Assembly (NCBI RefSeq): GCF_017313265.1
Contig: NZ_JAFLQZ010000009.1
Location: forward strand, 124,001 to 188,000
DNA from: Hymenobacter telluris
GTDB lineage: Bacteria > Bacteroidota > Bacteroidia > Cytophagales > Hymenobacteraceae
DNA length: 64,000 nucleotides
Direction: 5' to 3'
Numbering within the stretch: the first letter of the stretch is position 1; every line of letters starts with the position of its first letter. The notes under the pieces were generated by a model. That model was not told the origin of the DNA and made no database searches. It saw nothing but the letters and a program-made list of their open reading frames with translations. A program made the translations under genes and the position numbers. This document shows positions 38,204 to 48,252 of the stretch, one piece after another.

Positions 38204-39886
38204 ATGAAGCATAACCTACGCATCAGTGCGCTGGCCCTGGGGCTGGCTTGGGCGACTTCCGCCTGCGAGCGGGTGGAAACCGAGCCCCGCGACTATATCC
38301 GGGAAGATTTGGTGTGGGACGAGAAAGACCGCAACGCCACGCTGGCTATATTCTTCCTCAACGACGTGTACAACTACCTGCCCGGCGGTTTCAACCGCAT
38401 TGGCAGTGGCAGCGGCGACTTCCTGGATGCCGGCGCCGGCGACGCGGTGCCTTCGCGCATCAACCGGCCGGTGGAGTTCTACACCAACGGCAGCGTCAGC
38501 TCCATCAACAACCCCGACCCGTACTGGGCCAACAGCTACGCCGGCGTGCGGCGGGCCAACATCTTCCTGGCCAACGTGGACAAGGTGCCCACCACGGCCA
38601 TCAACCTGCAATACTGGAAAGCCGAAGTGCGCTTTATTCGGGCCATGCTGTGGTTTGAGCTGCTGAAGCGCTACGGCGGCGTGCCCCTGATTGGGGACCG
38701 GATTCTGACCGTGGACGACGACCTGGAGCTGCCGCGCAACACCTACGCCGAAGTGCTCGACTACATCGTGAGTGAGTGCGACGCCATCAAGGGTTTGCTG
38801 CGGGTGGAGCCCATTGCCGACAGCGACTGGGGTCGGATTCCGCGCGGGGCGGCTATGGCTTTAAAAGCCAGGGCGTTGCTATACGCCGCTAGTCCGCTTT
38901 ACAACGGCGGCGCCATCAATAGCTCGCCGATTAATGGGCTGCCCACCGCCGACGCCAGCCGCTGGCAGAGCGTGGTGGCCGCCTGTGAGGAACTGCGCGC
39001 CCTCAACTACTACGCCCTCCAGACCCCGTTCAACAACGTTTTCACCGTCAAGAAGAACACCGAAATCATTCTAGCCAAGCAGTCAAGCAACAGCACCAAC
39101 ATTGAAAGCTTGAACGCGCCCGTCGGCTACGGGGCGCCCACGGCCAGCCAAGGCCTCACCAGCCCCACCCAAAACCTAGTGGATGCCTTCCCGACCCTTA
39201 CCGGCCGGTCCATCACCGAAACCGGCACCGACTACAACGCCGCCACGCCCTATGCCAACCGTGACCCGCGCCTGGCCCTGACGGTGTTTGCGAATGGCTC
39301 GCGCTGGCTGAACCGCAGCGTGGAAACCTTCGACGGAGGCCGCGACCGGCCCGGCGGCACGCCCGTGCAAACCCGCACCGGCTACTACCTGCGCAAGTTC
39401 ATGGCCGACTTCAGCAACAACACCACCTACACCAACCAGAGCCACAACTTCCCGATTTTCCGCTACGCCGAAGTCCTGCTCACCTACGCCGAAGCCCTCA
39501 ACGAAGTGGGGGGGCGCACCGAAAACGCGGTAACCCAGCTGATTGAGCTGCGCCGCCGGGCAGGCATTACGGCGGGCACCAACAGCCGCTACGGCATCAA
39601 GGCAGGTATCACGCAGGCCGAAATGCGGGAGCTGATTCGGAACGAGCGGCGCATTGAGCTGGCGTTTGAGGAGCACCGCTTCTGGGACGTGCGCCGCTGG
39701 AAGATTGGCGAAACCGCCCTGAGCGGGCCGCTCTACGGCGTGCAAATCACCCGCAACGGCACCGCCCTGACCTACAACCGCCAGCAGGTGACCACCATGA
39801 CGTTCAAGCCCAACTTGTACTACATGCCCATCCCGTACGACGAAACCACCAAAAACCGCAACCTCACCCAAAACCCCGGCTGGTAG
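38204..39886 (+). CDS. SusD/RagB-type lipoprotein 2
   Basis: A 560-residue lipoprotein partner of SusC-2. Lipobox TSAC gives Cys21, followed by ERVETEP, an acidic stretch fitting surface export. SusD features are VRFIRAMLWFELLKRYGGVPLIGDRIL, RGAAMALKARALLYAASPLYNGG, a C-terminal IFRYAEVLLTYAEALNE segment, RNERRIELAFEEHRFWDVRRWKIG, and the terminal TQNPGW. It binds glycan at the cell surface as lid of the transporter. It lies 21 nt after susC-2 and 50 nt before susC-3, so translation of the four genes is probably coupled on one mRNA. Confidence 0.94.
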   Translation: MKHNLRISALALGLAWATSACERVETEPRDYIREDLVWDEKDRNATLAIFFLNDVYNYLPGGFNRIGSGSGDFLDAGAGDAVPSRINRPVEFYTNGSVSSINNPDPYWANSYAGVRRANIFLANVDKVPTTAINLQYWKAEVRFIRAMLWFELLKRYGGVPLIGDRILTVDDDLELPRNTYAEVLDYIVSECDAIKGLLRVEPIADSDWGRIPRGAAMALKARALLYAASPLYNGGAINSSPINGLPTADASRWQSVVAACEELRALNYYALQTPFNNVFTVKKNTEIILAKQSSNSTNIESLNAPVGYGAPTASQGLTSPTQNLVDAFPTLTGRSITETGTDYNAATPYANRDPRLALTVFANGSRWLNRSVETFDGGRDRPGGTPVQTRTGYYLRKFMADFSNNTTYTNQSHNFPIFRYAEVLLTYAEALNEVGGRTENAVTQLIELRRRAGITAGTNSRYGIKAGITQAEMRELIRNERRIELAFEEHRFWDVRRWKIGETALSGPLYGVQITRNGTALTYNRQQVTTMTFKPNLYYMPIPYDETTKNRNLTQNPGW

Positions 39887-39936
39887 GAGAGGCCAGCCTC
39901 TCCACCTATTTCCCACCGCTTTTTATTGGAATTTAT

Positions 39937-42900
39937 ATGCATAAAATTGTACTAACGATGGCCGCCTGCGGGGCTTCTCTGCTGATGAGCCCCGTGGCGC
40001 AGGCGCAGGGCCAGGTGGTGCGGGGCGTGGTGTCGGATGGCAAGCTGCTGCTGCCGGGCGTTACCGTTATTGAGAAGGGTACGCCTTCCAACGGGGCCTC
40101 TACCGATGCCGAGGGCCGCTACCAGCTTACGCTGCGCGGCAAAACCGGCGTGCTGGTGTTCAGCTTCATCGGCTACGAGTCCAAGGAAGTGGCCGTAGGC
40201 GGCCAGACTGCCATCAACGTGTCGTTGCGCTCCAGTGAGCAGAAGCTCAACGAAGTAATGGTGGTGGGCTTTGGCGAGCAGAAGAAGATTACGTCCACGG
40301 GTTCGGCCAGCTCGGTGAGCGGGCGCGAAATCCGGGAAAACCCCACGGCCAGCCTCCAGAACTCGATTGTGGGCCGCATGCCGGGCTTCTTCTCGCAGCA
40401 AACCTCGGGGCGGCCCGGCCAGGACGGCGCGGCCTTCTACATCCGGGGCCAAAGCTCCTACAACGGCAACAACCAGCCGCTCATCATCGTCGATGACATT
40501 GAGTACACCTACGAGCAGTTCTCGCGCCTCGACCCCAACGAAATCGAGAGCCTGACCATTCTCAAAGACGCTTCTACCACGGCCATTTACGGGGTGCGCG
40601 GCGCCAACGGCGTAATGGTGGTAACCACCCGCCGCGGCCAGAGCGGCCCGCCCAAAGTGAGTGTCCGGCTGGAAAGCGCCATGCAGCAGCCCACCACCCT
40701 GCCGAAGTACCTGGATGCCTACCAGAGCGCTTCGCTCTACACCCAGGCCCAAATCAACGACAACGCCGCCAACCCCAACCCCAACTTCAAGCCACGCTTC
40801 TCGGAAGAGGATTTGCGCTTGTTTCAGACCGGCGAAGACCCCTACGGCCACCCCAACGTGAACTGGCGCAAGGTGCTGTTCCGGGACTTCAGCCAGCAGT
40901 ACCGCGCCAACCTTGACCTGTCGGGTGGTACCGACCGGGTGAAGTACTTTGTGTCGGCGGGCTATCTGTACCAGAACGGGCTGCTGAAGGATTTCGGCAA
41001 GGGGCAGGGTGTAAACAACAACTTCTTCCACCAGCGCTACAACTACCGCTCGAACCTGGACATCAGCGTCACGAAATCCACCGACGTGCGGGTGGATTTG
41101 TACGGCAACTTTGCCCAAACCAACGACCCGGTTTTCGGCAACATTCAGGGCAAGCAGGACATTTTCTACGAGTACAGCAGCTTCCTGGCTTTGTCGCCGT
41201 TTGCCTACCCGATTTACAACCCCGACGGCTCCTACGGCTTCAGCCAGTGGCAGATCGACCAGACCGGCTACAACGCCAACAACGTTATCGGTCGCCTAAC
41301 GCACTACGGCTACAGCCGCACCAATGCCAACAACATCAACGGTATTGTGTCGGTGAAGCAGAAGCTGGATTTCCTCACGAAAGGCCTCCAACTGACGGGC
41401 CGGGTAGCCTATACCAGCGACTACGCCTACGGCCGGGGTATGAACCGCAGCGAGTTCCCCTCGTTCATCTACGACCCCACAAAGGCCCCCGACGACCCCA
41501 CCGCCTACCGTCCGCGCGACCCCAACGTGTACCGGGTGCGCCGCTTCTTCCTGAGCTACGGCGCGGGTAGCACCCGGCGCGCGCTCAACGTGCAAGCCAT
41601 TCTCAACTACGACCGGACTTTTGGCAAGCACCACGTAACGGGCCTGGGCTTGCTGAACCGCAACTCGGTATCAGCCGCGTCCGGCGACGTCGTGTACAAC
41701 TTCATTCCCAACAACTTCCGGGGGTACTCGGGGCGCTTTGGCTACGACTATGCTCAGAAGTATCTGTTTCAAGTGAATGCCGGCTACAACGGCTCGACGC
41801 GCTTCACCAAAAACAACCGCTACGGCTTGTTTCCGGCCGTATCGGGCGGGTGGGTGCTGTCGGAGGAAGGCTTCTACAAGAACCACATCAAGGCCGTGGA
41901 CTTCCTGAAATTCCGGGGTTCCTACGGCATTGTGGGCAACGACGCGCTGGGCTCGGGCTTCAGCTATTACTACCAGCAAACCTACAACAACGCCGGCGGC
42001 GTGAACCTGGGCTACTCCAGCAACAACTACGGCGGTATTGAAGAAGGCCGGCTGGCCAACGAAAACGTAACCTGGGAAAAGGAAAAGAAGCTGGACCTGG
42101 CCGTGGAATTTGGGCTGTTCAACAGCGCCATTACCGGCAACGTCAACTACTTCAACAACGAGCGGTACGACATCCTGACCAACCGGGGCACCATTTCGGC
42201 CATTTTCGGGCAGGCGCTACCACCCGTGAACCTGGGCCGGGTGAACAACCGCGGTATCGAGTACGAGCTGGGCTTCAAGAAGCAGCTCACCGCCGACTGG
42301 TTTGTGGGCGTGCACGGGCAGTATTCCATTGCCAACAACAAGATTCTGTTTCGTGATGAGCCCCAGCAGCAGTATGGCTACCAGCGCTTTACCGGCAAAG
42401 CCATTGGGCAGGAGCTGCTGTACGAGGCCATTGGCTACTACCGCGACCAGCAGGATATTGACAGCAGCCCCCGGACGCCCGTACCGGCCCGCCCCGGCGA
42501 CCTGAAGTACAAGGACCTCAACGAAGACGGGGTTATCAACGAGTTCGACCGGGCCGTAATCGGCTTGCCCAACCTGCCTACCAACGTGTACGGGTTTGAT
42601 TTCAACGTGCGCTACAAAGGCATCACCCTTAGTGCGTTGTTTCAGGGCGTGCACGGCGGCAGCACCCGCCTGATTCGGGAAGGCATCAAGGCGTTCAGCT
42701 CCAACCTCACCGAAATCCACACCAAAGCCTGGACCCCCGAGCTGGGCGACGCGGCCGAGTATCCGCGCCTCACGCTGCTGGCCGGCCTCAGCGACGCCGA
42801 CGTGTACCCGTCCACGTTCTGGCAGATTCCCAACGACTTCCTGCGCATGCGCAACGCCCAAATCAACTGGGACCTGCCGGCCGGCTTCACGCAGCGCCTG

Positions 42901-43062
42901 GGTATTCCGCAGATGCGGGTGTACGCCAACGGCTCCAACCTGCTGACGTTCACGCAGCTAACCAAGCGCTACGAGGTGGACCCTGAAATCTCGCTCAACA
43001 ACGACCGGGTAGCGTATCCGCCGCAGCGCGTGCTGAACCTGGGCGTCAGCGCCACTTTCTAA
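39937..43062 (+). CDS. SusC/RagA-type TonB-dependent transporter 3
   Basis: A 1041-residue TonB-dependent receptor. Signal peptide ends VAQAQ (~24); CarboxypepD_reg-like domain (VVRGVVSDGKLLLPGVTVIEKG, ~26-105) is followed by the SusC signature EVMVVGFG (~106), plug (YIRGQSSYNGNNQPLIIVDD, ASTTAIYGVRGANGVMVVTTRRG) and a barrel ending LGVSATF. It follows susD-2 by 50 nt and has its own SusD 21 nt downstream. No enzyme gene lies among these four transporter genes. Having two complete pairs in tandem under one operator suggests uptake of two fragment sizes or linkages of the same polymer (inference). Confidence 0.95.
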   Translation: MHKIVLTMAACGASLLMSPVAQAQGQVVRGVVSDGKLLLPGVTVIEKGTPSNGASTDAEGRYQLTLRGKTGVLVFSFIGYESKEVAVGGQTAINVSLRSSEQKLNEVMVVGFGEQKKITSTGSASSVSGREIRENPTASLQNSIVGRMPGFFSQQTSGRPGQDGAAFYIRGQSSYNGNNQPLIIVDDIEYTYEQFSRLDPNEIESLTILKDASTTAIYGVRGANGVMVVTTRRGQSGPPKVSVRLESAMQQPTTLPKYLDAYQSASLYTQAQINDNAANPNPNFKPRFSEEDLRLFQTGEDPYGHPNVNWRKVLFRDFSQQYRANLDLSGGTDRVKYFVSAGYLYQNGLLKDFGKGQGVNNNFFHQRYNYRSNLDISVTKSTDVRVDLYGNFAQTNDPVFGNIQGKQDIFYEYSSFLALSPFAYPIYNPDGSYGFSQWQIDQTGYNANNVIGRLTHYGYSRTNANNINGIVSVKQKLDFLTKGLQLTGRVAYTSDYAYGRGMNRSEFPSFIYDPTKAPDDPTAYRPRDPNVYRVRRFFLSYGAGSTRRALNVQAILNYDRTFGKHHVTGLGLLNRNSVSAASGDVVYNFIPNNFRGYSGRFGYDYAQKYLFQVNAGYNGSTRFTKNNRYGLFPAVSGGWVLSEEGFYKNHIKAVDFLKFRGSYGIVGNDALGSGFSYYYQQTYNNAGGVNLGYSSNNYGGIEEGRLANENVTWEKEKKLDLAVEFGLFNSAITGNVNYFNNERYDILTNRGTISAIFGQALPPVNLGRVNNRGIEYELGFKKQLTADWFVGVHGQYSIANNKILFRDEPQQQYGYQRFTGKAIGQELLYEAIGYYRDQQDIDSSPRTPVPARPGDLKYKDLNEDGVINEFDRAVIGLPNLPTNVYGFDFNVRYKGITLSALFQGVHGGSTRLIREGIKAFSSNLTEIHTKAWTPELGDAAEYPRLTLLAGLSDADVYPSTFWQIPNDFLRMRNAQINWDLPAGFTQRLGIPQMRVYANGSNLLTFTQLTKRYEVDPEISLNNDRVAYPPQRVLNLGVSATF

Positions 43063-43082
43063 TGACTTCTGGCTTCCCATCC

Positions 43083-44822
43083 ATGAAAAAGCTATTCCCT
43101 TACCTATTGGTTGCCCTGGCGGCGTCGTCCTGCAAAGACTCCGACGACTTCCTGGAGCCCAAAACCAATGCCCTCACCGAGGAAACGGTATTCGCCGACA
43201 GCATCCGGACCATGGGGTTCCTCTCGCGCATCTACAGCAGCTCCGGCTACAGCTTCGACAAAGGCCGCTGGAGCAGCCACGGCAACAGCGAGCAAGCCAC
43301 CGACGATGCCGAGTATGCCTACAGCGGTGCCTTCCAAACGGCCGTGACGCTCTACAACGGCTCGTTGAGCGCCTTGTCGGGGCAGGCCAACGGGCTGATT
43401 GCCGACATCTGGAACATTCCGTACACCAATATCCGGCGCACGAATCTGTTTCTGGAAAAGCTGCCGACTACGCCGCTTTCCGCCCGCACCCAGCAGCGGG
43501 TAGCCGCCGAGGCGCGCTTCCTGCGGGCCTGGTACTATCATCACCTGCTCATCAACTACGGCGGCGTGCCGCTGATTGGCGACAAGGTGTTTGAAATCAC
43601 CGACTTCCCCGACTACCCGCGCAGCTCCTACGCCGACTGCGTAGACTACGTGGTGAGCGAGCTGGACGCCGTGGCGGCCATACTGCCCACCGTGGCCGGC
43701 TACTCCGAGCAGGACTACGGCCGGGCCACCCGCGGCGCGGCCCTGGCCCTCAAGGCGCGGGTGCTGCTGTACGCGGCCAGCCCACTCTTCAACGGCGGCG
43801 CCGAAACCACCGACCCCGCGCTGGCCGCCATTATCAGCTACCCCACCACCAGCACCACCCACTGGCAGCGGGCCGCCGATGCGGCGCTGGCCGTTATCAA
43901 CTCCCGGCAGTATTCTTTGTACACCGACAACACCCGGCCCGGCAACGGCTTCTATCAGGTGTTTCTGCGCCGTGTGAATCCGGAGTACATCTTTGCCGTG
44001 AACCGGGGAGCGAACAAGGACTTCGAGGTGTTTTACCTGCCTTCCAGCCGGTCGGGCCAGGCTAACTCCATGCCCACCCAGAACCTGGTAGATGCCTTCC
44101 CGATGAAGAACGGCAAGGCCATCACCGACCCCACCTCCGGCTACGACCCGCGCAACCCCTACCTAAACCGGGACCCTCGGTTTGGGTACAGCATCATTTT
44201 CAACACGGCCCGCTACTTCCTGCAATCCTCGGGGCAGCAGGCGGAAGTGCTGACGTATGACGGAGCCCCTACCGACGGGTTTACGGCCGCCGGGCAGCGC
44301 ACCGGCTACTACAGCCGCAAAATGTGCGACGAAACCCTGGCCGCCAACAGCCCCGGCAACACCGAGCGGGGCTGGCCGCTGCTGCGCTACGCCGAGGTGC
44401 TGCTTGGCTACGCCGAGGCCATCAACGAAACCGGCCAGACCACTCTGGCCTACGACAAGCTGAAGGAGCTGCGCAGCCGCGCCGGTATTGATGCCGGTAC
44501 CGACGGCATGTACGGCCTGACCCCCAACATGACGGTAGCGCAGATGCGGGCCGTAATTCAGAACGAGCGCCGCGTGGAGCTGGCCAACGAAGACCACCGC
44601 TGGAATGACATCCGGCGCTGGAAAATTGCGGTGGCCGTCAACAACGGCTTCAACAAGCGCATGCAGATTACGCGCGGCGGCACCTCGCCCAACTTCACTT
44701 ACACCTACACCATCACCAACTCGGTGCGGCAGCACGTGTTCCAGCCCAAGCAGTACCTGATGCCTATCACCGACAGCGAGATTCGGAAGATGCCCTCGAT
44801 GCTGCAAAACCCCGGCTACTAA
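43083..44822 (+). CDS. SusD/RagB-type lipoprotein 3
   Basis: A 579-residue lipoprotein partner of SusC-3. ATG 43083 starts a compact signal peptide with lipobox ASSC (Cys17) and then KDSDDFLEP, matching a surface-export signal. An ATG overlapping the susC-3 stop (43062) adds seven residues ahead of it and is less likely. SusD features include AEARFLRAWYYHHLLINYGGVPLIGDKV, RGAALALKARVLLYAASPLFNGG, LLRYAEVLLGYAEAINETG, QNERRVELANEDHRWNDIRRWKI and the terminal LQNPGY. It is similar to SusD-2, consistent with duplication of a pair. A terminator follows 40 nt after the stop. Confidence 0.94.
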   Translation: MKKLFPYLLVALAASSCKDSDDFLEPKTNALTEETVFADSIRTMGFLSRIYSSSGYSFDKGRWSSHGNSEQATDDAEYAYSGAFQTAVTLYNGSLSALSGQANGLIADIWNIPYTNIRRTNLFLEKLPTTPLSARTQQRVAAEARFLRAWYYHHLLINYGGVPLIGDKVFEITDFPDYPRSSYADCVDYVVSELDAVAAILPTVAGYSEQDYGRATRGAALALKARVLLYAASPLFNGGAETTDPALAAIISYPTTSTTHWQRAADAALAVINSRQYSLYTDNTRPGNGFYQVFLRRVNPEYIFAVNRGANKDFEVFYLPSSRSGQANSMPTQNLVDAFPMKNGKAITDPTSGYDPRNPYLNRDPRFGYSIIFNTARYFLQSSGQQAEVLTYDGAPTDGFTAAGQRTGYYSRKMCDETLAANSPGNTERGWPLLRYAEVLLGYAEAINETGQTTLAYDKLKELRSRAGIDAGTDGMYGLTPNMTVAQMRAVIQNERRVELANEDHRWNDIRRWKIAVAVNNGFNKRMQITRGGTSPNFTYTYTITNSVRQHVFQPKQYLMPITDSEIRKMPSMLQNPGY

Positions 44823-44862
44823 CGCTGGCTGCACGCTGGGCTAACGCCTGCCGTCATCACCC

Positions 44863-44904
44863 CCAACGGGCTGCTTTCCCTGCAAAGAGAGAGCAGCCCG
44901 TTGG
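44863..44904 (+). terminator. Intrinsic terminator closing the tandem SusC/SusD operon
   Basis: A perfect 13-bp stem (44863-44875 with 44892-44904) around a 16-nt loop. The next operon has its own promoter (site C). Confidence 0.7.
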
Positions 44905-45030
44905 CGTAAAAAGCTTGGCTGAGCAAGGGAAAACGAGTTGGTTAGTGAGGGCTTACGGTACTAGGATAGCTCGCCAGCGGTAGGAGAGAGGGCACAAGAA
45001 GCCACCTGCGGGCGGAAAGAACCGGCTGCT

Positions 45031-45105
45031 GGCAGTGTAGTGAAAATGCCCCCCTGTTTTGCCGAAAATGGAACCCTCAACGCGTCTGGCAACCGCCTAG
45101 TTTTG
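45031..45105 (+). promoter_or_regulatory. Candidate HTCS operator C plus -7 element, upstream of SusC-4
   Basis: GGCAGTG at 45031, TTTTGCCGAAAA at 45057-45068, CCC at 45074-45076, and a perfect -7 element TAGTTTTG at 45098-45105, 37 nt from the core GC. The flanking GCAGTG...TGAA...TGC also matches site A. Confidence 0.65.
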
Positions 45106-45224
45106 AGATTAAAGCAGGATAGAGTTGCAATTGCTTGGGGTTGCTACTACTGCATTTGTACCTCTATCCAGATGAGCCCATCAACCACACTCTTCCCACA
45201 CTAACTGGCTCCGGCCATTTTTGT

Positions 45225-48224
45225 ATGCAACTGAAACCTCTACTTCTATGCGGAACGCTGGTGCCTTTGCAGGCGGCCTTCGCGGCTCCCATTTCTGGTA
45301 GCATCCCAAGTACCGAGCCTACCCTCTCGGTTGCCACTCCCGTTGCCGACGTCACCATCACTGGTCAGGTGCGCGACGAAAAAGGAGAGGCCCTGCCCGG
45401 CGTAACAGTGGTAATAAAAGGAACCACCATCGGGGCTAGCACGGATGCTCAGGGTAATTTTTCGCTCCGGGTACCCGAGGCCAATGCCAACGGCACGCTG
45501 CTGGTTTCCTACGTGGGCTACCAGGCTCAGGAGGTGCCCCTAAGTGGCCGCACCACCCTGAACGTGGCCCTGAAGCCCGATGCCCAGGCCTTGAACGAAG
45601 TAGTAGTAGTGGGCTATGGCACCCAGAAACGCTCCGACGTGACGGGTTCGGTGGTATCGGTGCCGCAGGACCGGCTGGAGCGCCTGCCGGTGTCCAACAT
45701 TGCCCAGGCCCTGCAAGGAGCCGTGGCGGGGGTGCAGATTACGGCACCCTCCAGCGTGCCGGGCAGCCAGCCCAACATCAACATCCGGGGTGTCCGCTCG
45801 ATTACGGCCAACACCAACCCCTACGTTATTCTGGACGGGGTGCCGTTTCCGGGCAACTTCAACGACATCAGCCCTTCGGACATTGCTTCTATTGAAATCC
45901 TGAAAGACGCGTCGGCCACGGCCATTTACGGTACGCGCGGCTCGAACGGGGTTATTCTGGTGACCACCAAGCGCGGCAAAAACGGCAAGGCCCAGATTCG
46001 GTACAACGGCTACGCTGGCATCGATAAAATGAACAATACCCTGCGCCCCATGAACGGCGCCGAGTACGCCGCCAAGTACCGTGCCTTCACCATTCAGCGC
46101 AACATCAACCAGGACCCCGTGCCCAACTTCGGGGAGCGGGCCAACTACGATGCGGGCCGGGAAACCGACTGGATTGACCTGATTTCACAGAACGGCTACA
46201 TTCAGGACCATAACGTGGCTGTTTCGGGGGGTACCAACGACGTGAAATACTACGTGTCGGGCGACTACTTCAAGCAGCGGGGTATTTTGCAGGGCTACCA
46301 GTTCCGGCGCGTTTCGCTGCGCTCCAACCTCGATGCCAACCTCACGCCTTGGCTACGCATCGGCACGTCGGCATTCTACGCCAACTCCAACGACGACGGG
46401 GGCCGCGTAGACCTGGCGCTGGCGCAGGCCGCCAGCCCCTACGGCACACCCTTCAACCCCGACGGTACCTATAACATCTTCCCGCAGTTTCCGGAACTGC
46501 TCTACGTGAACCCGCTACTGGGCCTGACCACCGACCGGACGAGCCGCGTGAACCAGCTAACCGGTACGGGCTACGCCGAGGTAACGCCGACTTTCGTGAA
46601 AGGCCTGACGTATCGCCTCAATGCCAGCTACTCGTACCGGCCCTATAAGTCAACCTCTTACGTAGGACGGGCCGCCAACAATCTGATTGGGGCCGCACAA
46701 ATCCTCAACGACGAGCGCCACAACTACACCATCGAGAACATCCTGACATATAACAAGGATATTGGCAAGCAACACTTCGACCTGACGGCCCTCTACAGCG
46801 CCCAGGAAAACACCTACTTCACGGCCACTACCAACGGCAGCAACTTCATCAACGACGAAATCGGCTACAACGGTATTGGCTCGGGCGGCGGTATTCCTAC
46901 CATCAGTTCCTACGATGAGCGCCGCTCGCTGCTCTCGCAGATGGGCCGCCTCAACTACTCCTACGACAGCCGCTACCTGTTCACGGTAACGGCCCGCCGC
47001 GACGGCTCGTCGGTGTTCGGGGCCAATACCGACAAGTACGCTACCTTCCCATCGGTAGCCTTGGGCTGGAACGTTGCCAACGAAGCCTTTCTGAAAAGCG
47101 TATCGGCGGTGAATTTGCTGAAGCTGCGGGCGTCGTACGGCATCACCGGCAACGAGGGCATCAATCCGTACCAGACTATTACGGGGCAAAGCTCGCTGCA
47201 GTATACGTATAACGGAGTTTCGGCCACTGGCTTACGGGCCAACCGCATTGGCAATTCCAGCCTGAAATGGGAGCAGACCGGCAGCCTGAACCTGGCCGTG
47301 GATTTCAGTGTGCTCGACAACCGCATTGGCGGTACGGTGGAATATTATAAGGCCAAAACCGAAGACCTGCTGCTCAACCGTAACCTGCCCATCGTGACGG
47401 GCTACGGCTCCATCCTCGACAACATTGGGGAAGTGGAGAACCGCGGCATTGAGGTGACGCTGAACACGGTGAACGTGAAAGCCGGCGACTTTACCTGGTC
47501 GACCAGTGCCAACTATACCCGCAACCGCAACGAAGTTCTGGCCCTCAACGGCACCGACGACATCGGCAACCGCCGCTTTATTGGGAAGCCGCTGAACGCC
47601 ATTTACGACTACCGGCTGGTGGGCGTGTGGCAGGTTGGGGAAGACCCCACCGGCCTGGACCCCGGTGCCCGCCCCGGCGACCTGAAATTTGCCGACCTCG
47701 ACGGCAATGGCGTCATCAACAGCCTCGACCGGGAGTACCTGGGCACCCAGCTGCCCAAGTACACCGGCGGTATCACCAACACCTTCGAGTACAAGGGCCT
47801 GAGTTTGCGCGTGTTCTTCCAGACGGCCCAGGGCATTCTGCGCAACAACCCGCTGCTGAACCGCGCCGACTTTGCGGGCCGCATCAACCAGCCGGCCGCC
47901 ATTGGCTACTGGACGGTGGAAAACCCTAGCAACGACCGGCCAAGCCTGGTGTACACCAACCCGCGGGGCTACGGCTACCCTAAAGATGCCAGCTACACCC
48001 GTCTCAAAGACATTACCCTCAGCTATACCTTCGGGCAGAGCCTGCTGGACCGCGCCAAGCTGGGCGCCGTAACGGCCTACGTGAGCGGCCGCAACCTCTA
48101 CACCTGGACCGACTGGCTGGGCTGGGACCCGGAGCAGACCTACAACGCCGGCACCGACACCAACAACAACAACTTCCCCAACGTGGCTACCTACGTGTTC
48201 GGTTTGAACCTGACCCTGCGCTAA
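45225..48224 (+). CDS. SusC/RagA-type TonB-dependent transporter 4
   Basis: A 999-residue TonB-dependent receptor. Signal peptide MQLKPLLLCGTLVPLQAAFA is close to that of SusC-1. It has a CarboxypepD_reg-like domain (ITGQVRDEKGEALPGVTVVIKG, ~45-125), the SusC signature EVVVVGYGTQ (~125), plug (NIRGVRSITANTNPYVILDG, ASATAIYGTRGSNGVILVTTKRG) and barrel ending YVFGLNLTLR. ATG 45225 is chosen for the signal peptide; the frame is open 90 nt further upstream. It heads an operon with SusD-4, GH43, GH35 and DUF2264 and is preceded by operator C, of the same class as PUL 1 sites. Confidence 0.95.
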   Translation: MQLKPLLLCGTLVPLQAAFAAPISGSIPSTEPTLSVATPVADVTITGQVRDEKGEALPGVTVVIKGTTIGASTDAQGNFSLRVPEANANGTLLVSYVGYQAQEVPLSGRTTLNVALKPDAQALNEVVVVGYGTQKRSDVTGSVVSVPQDRLERLPVSNIAQALQGAVAGVQITAPSSVPGSQPNINIRGVRSITANTNPYVILDGVPFPGNFNDISPSDIASIEILKDASATAIYGTRGSNGVILVTTKRGKNGKAQIRYNGYAGIDKMNNTLRPMNGAEYAAKYRAFTIQRNINQDPVPNFGERANYDAGRETDWIDLISQNGYIQDHNVAVSGGTNDVKYYVSGDYFKQRGILQGYQFRRVSLRSNLDANLTPWLRIGTSAFYANSNDDGGRVDLALAQAASPYGTPFNPDGTYNIFPQFPELLYVNPLLGLTTDRTSRVNQLTGTGYAEVTPTFVKGLTYRLNASYSYRPYKSTSYVGRAANNLIGAAQILNDERHNYTIENILTYNKDIGKQHFDLTALYSAQENTYFTATTNGSNFINDEIGYNGIGSGGGIPTISSYDERRSLLSQMGRLNYSYDSRYLFTVTARRDGSSVFGANTDKYATFPSVALGWNVANEAFLKSVSAVNLLKLRASYGITGNEGINPYQTITGQSSLQYTYNGVSATGLRANRIGNSSLKWEQTGSLNLAVDFSVLDNRIGGTVEYYKAKTEDLLLNRNLPIVTGYGSILDNIGEVENRGIEVTLNTVNVKAGDFTWSTSANYTRNRNEVLALNGTDDIGNRRFIGKPLNAIYDYRLVGVWQVGEDPTGLDPGARPGDLKFADLDGNGVINSLDREYLGTQLPKYTGGITNTFEYKGLSLRVFFQTAQGILRNNPLLNRADFAGRINQPAAIGYWTVENPSNDRPSLVYTNPRGYGYPKDASYTRLKDITLSYTFGQSLLDRAKLGAVTAYVSGRNLYTWTDWLGWDPEQTYNAGTDTNNNNFPNVATYVFGLNLTLR

Positions 48225-48252
48225 TTACTTCCCACGCCCACACGCATTCCAC

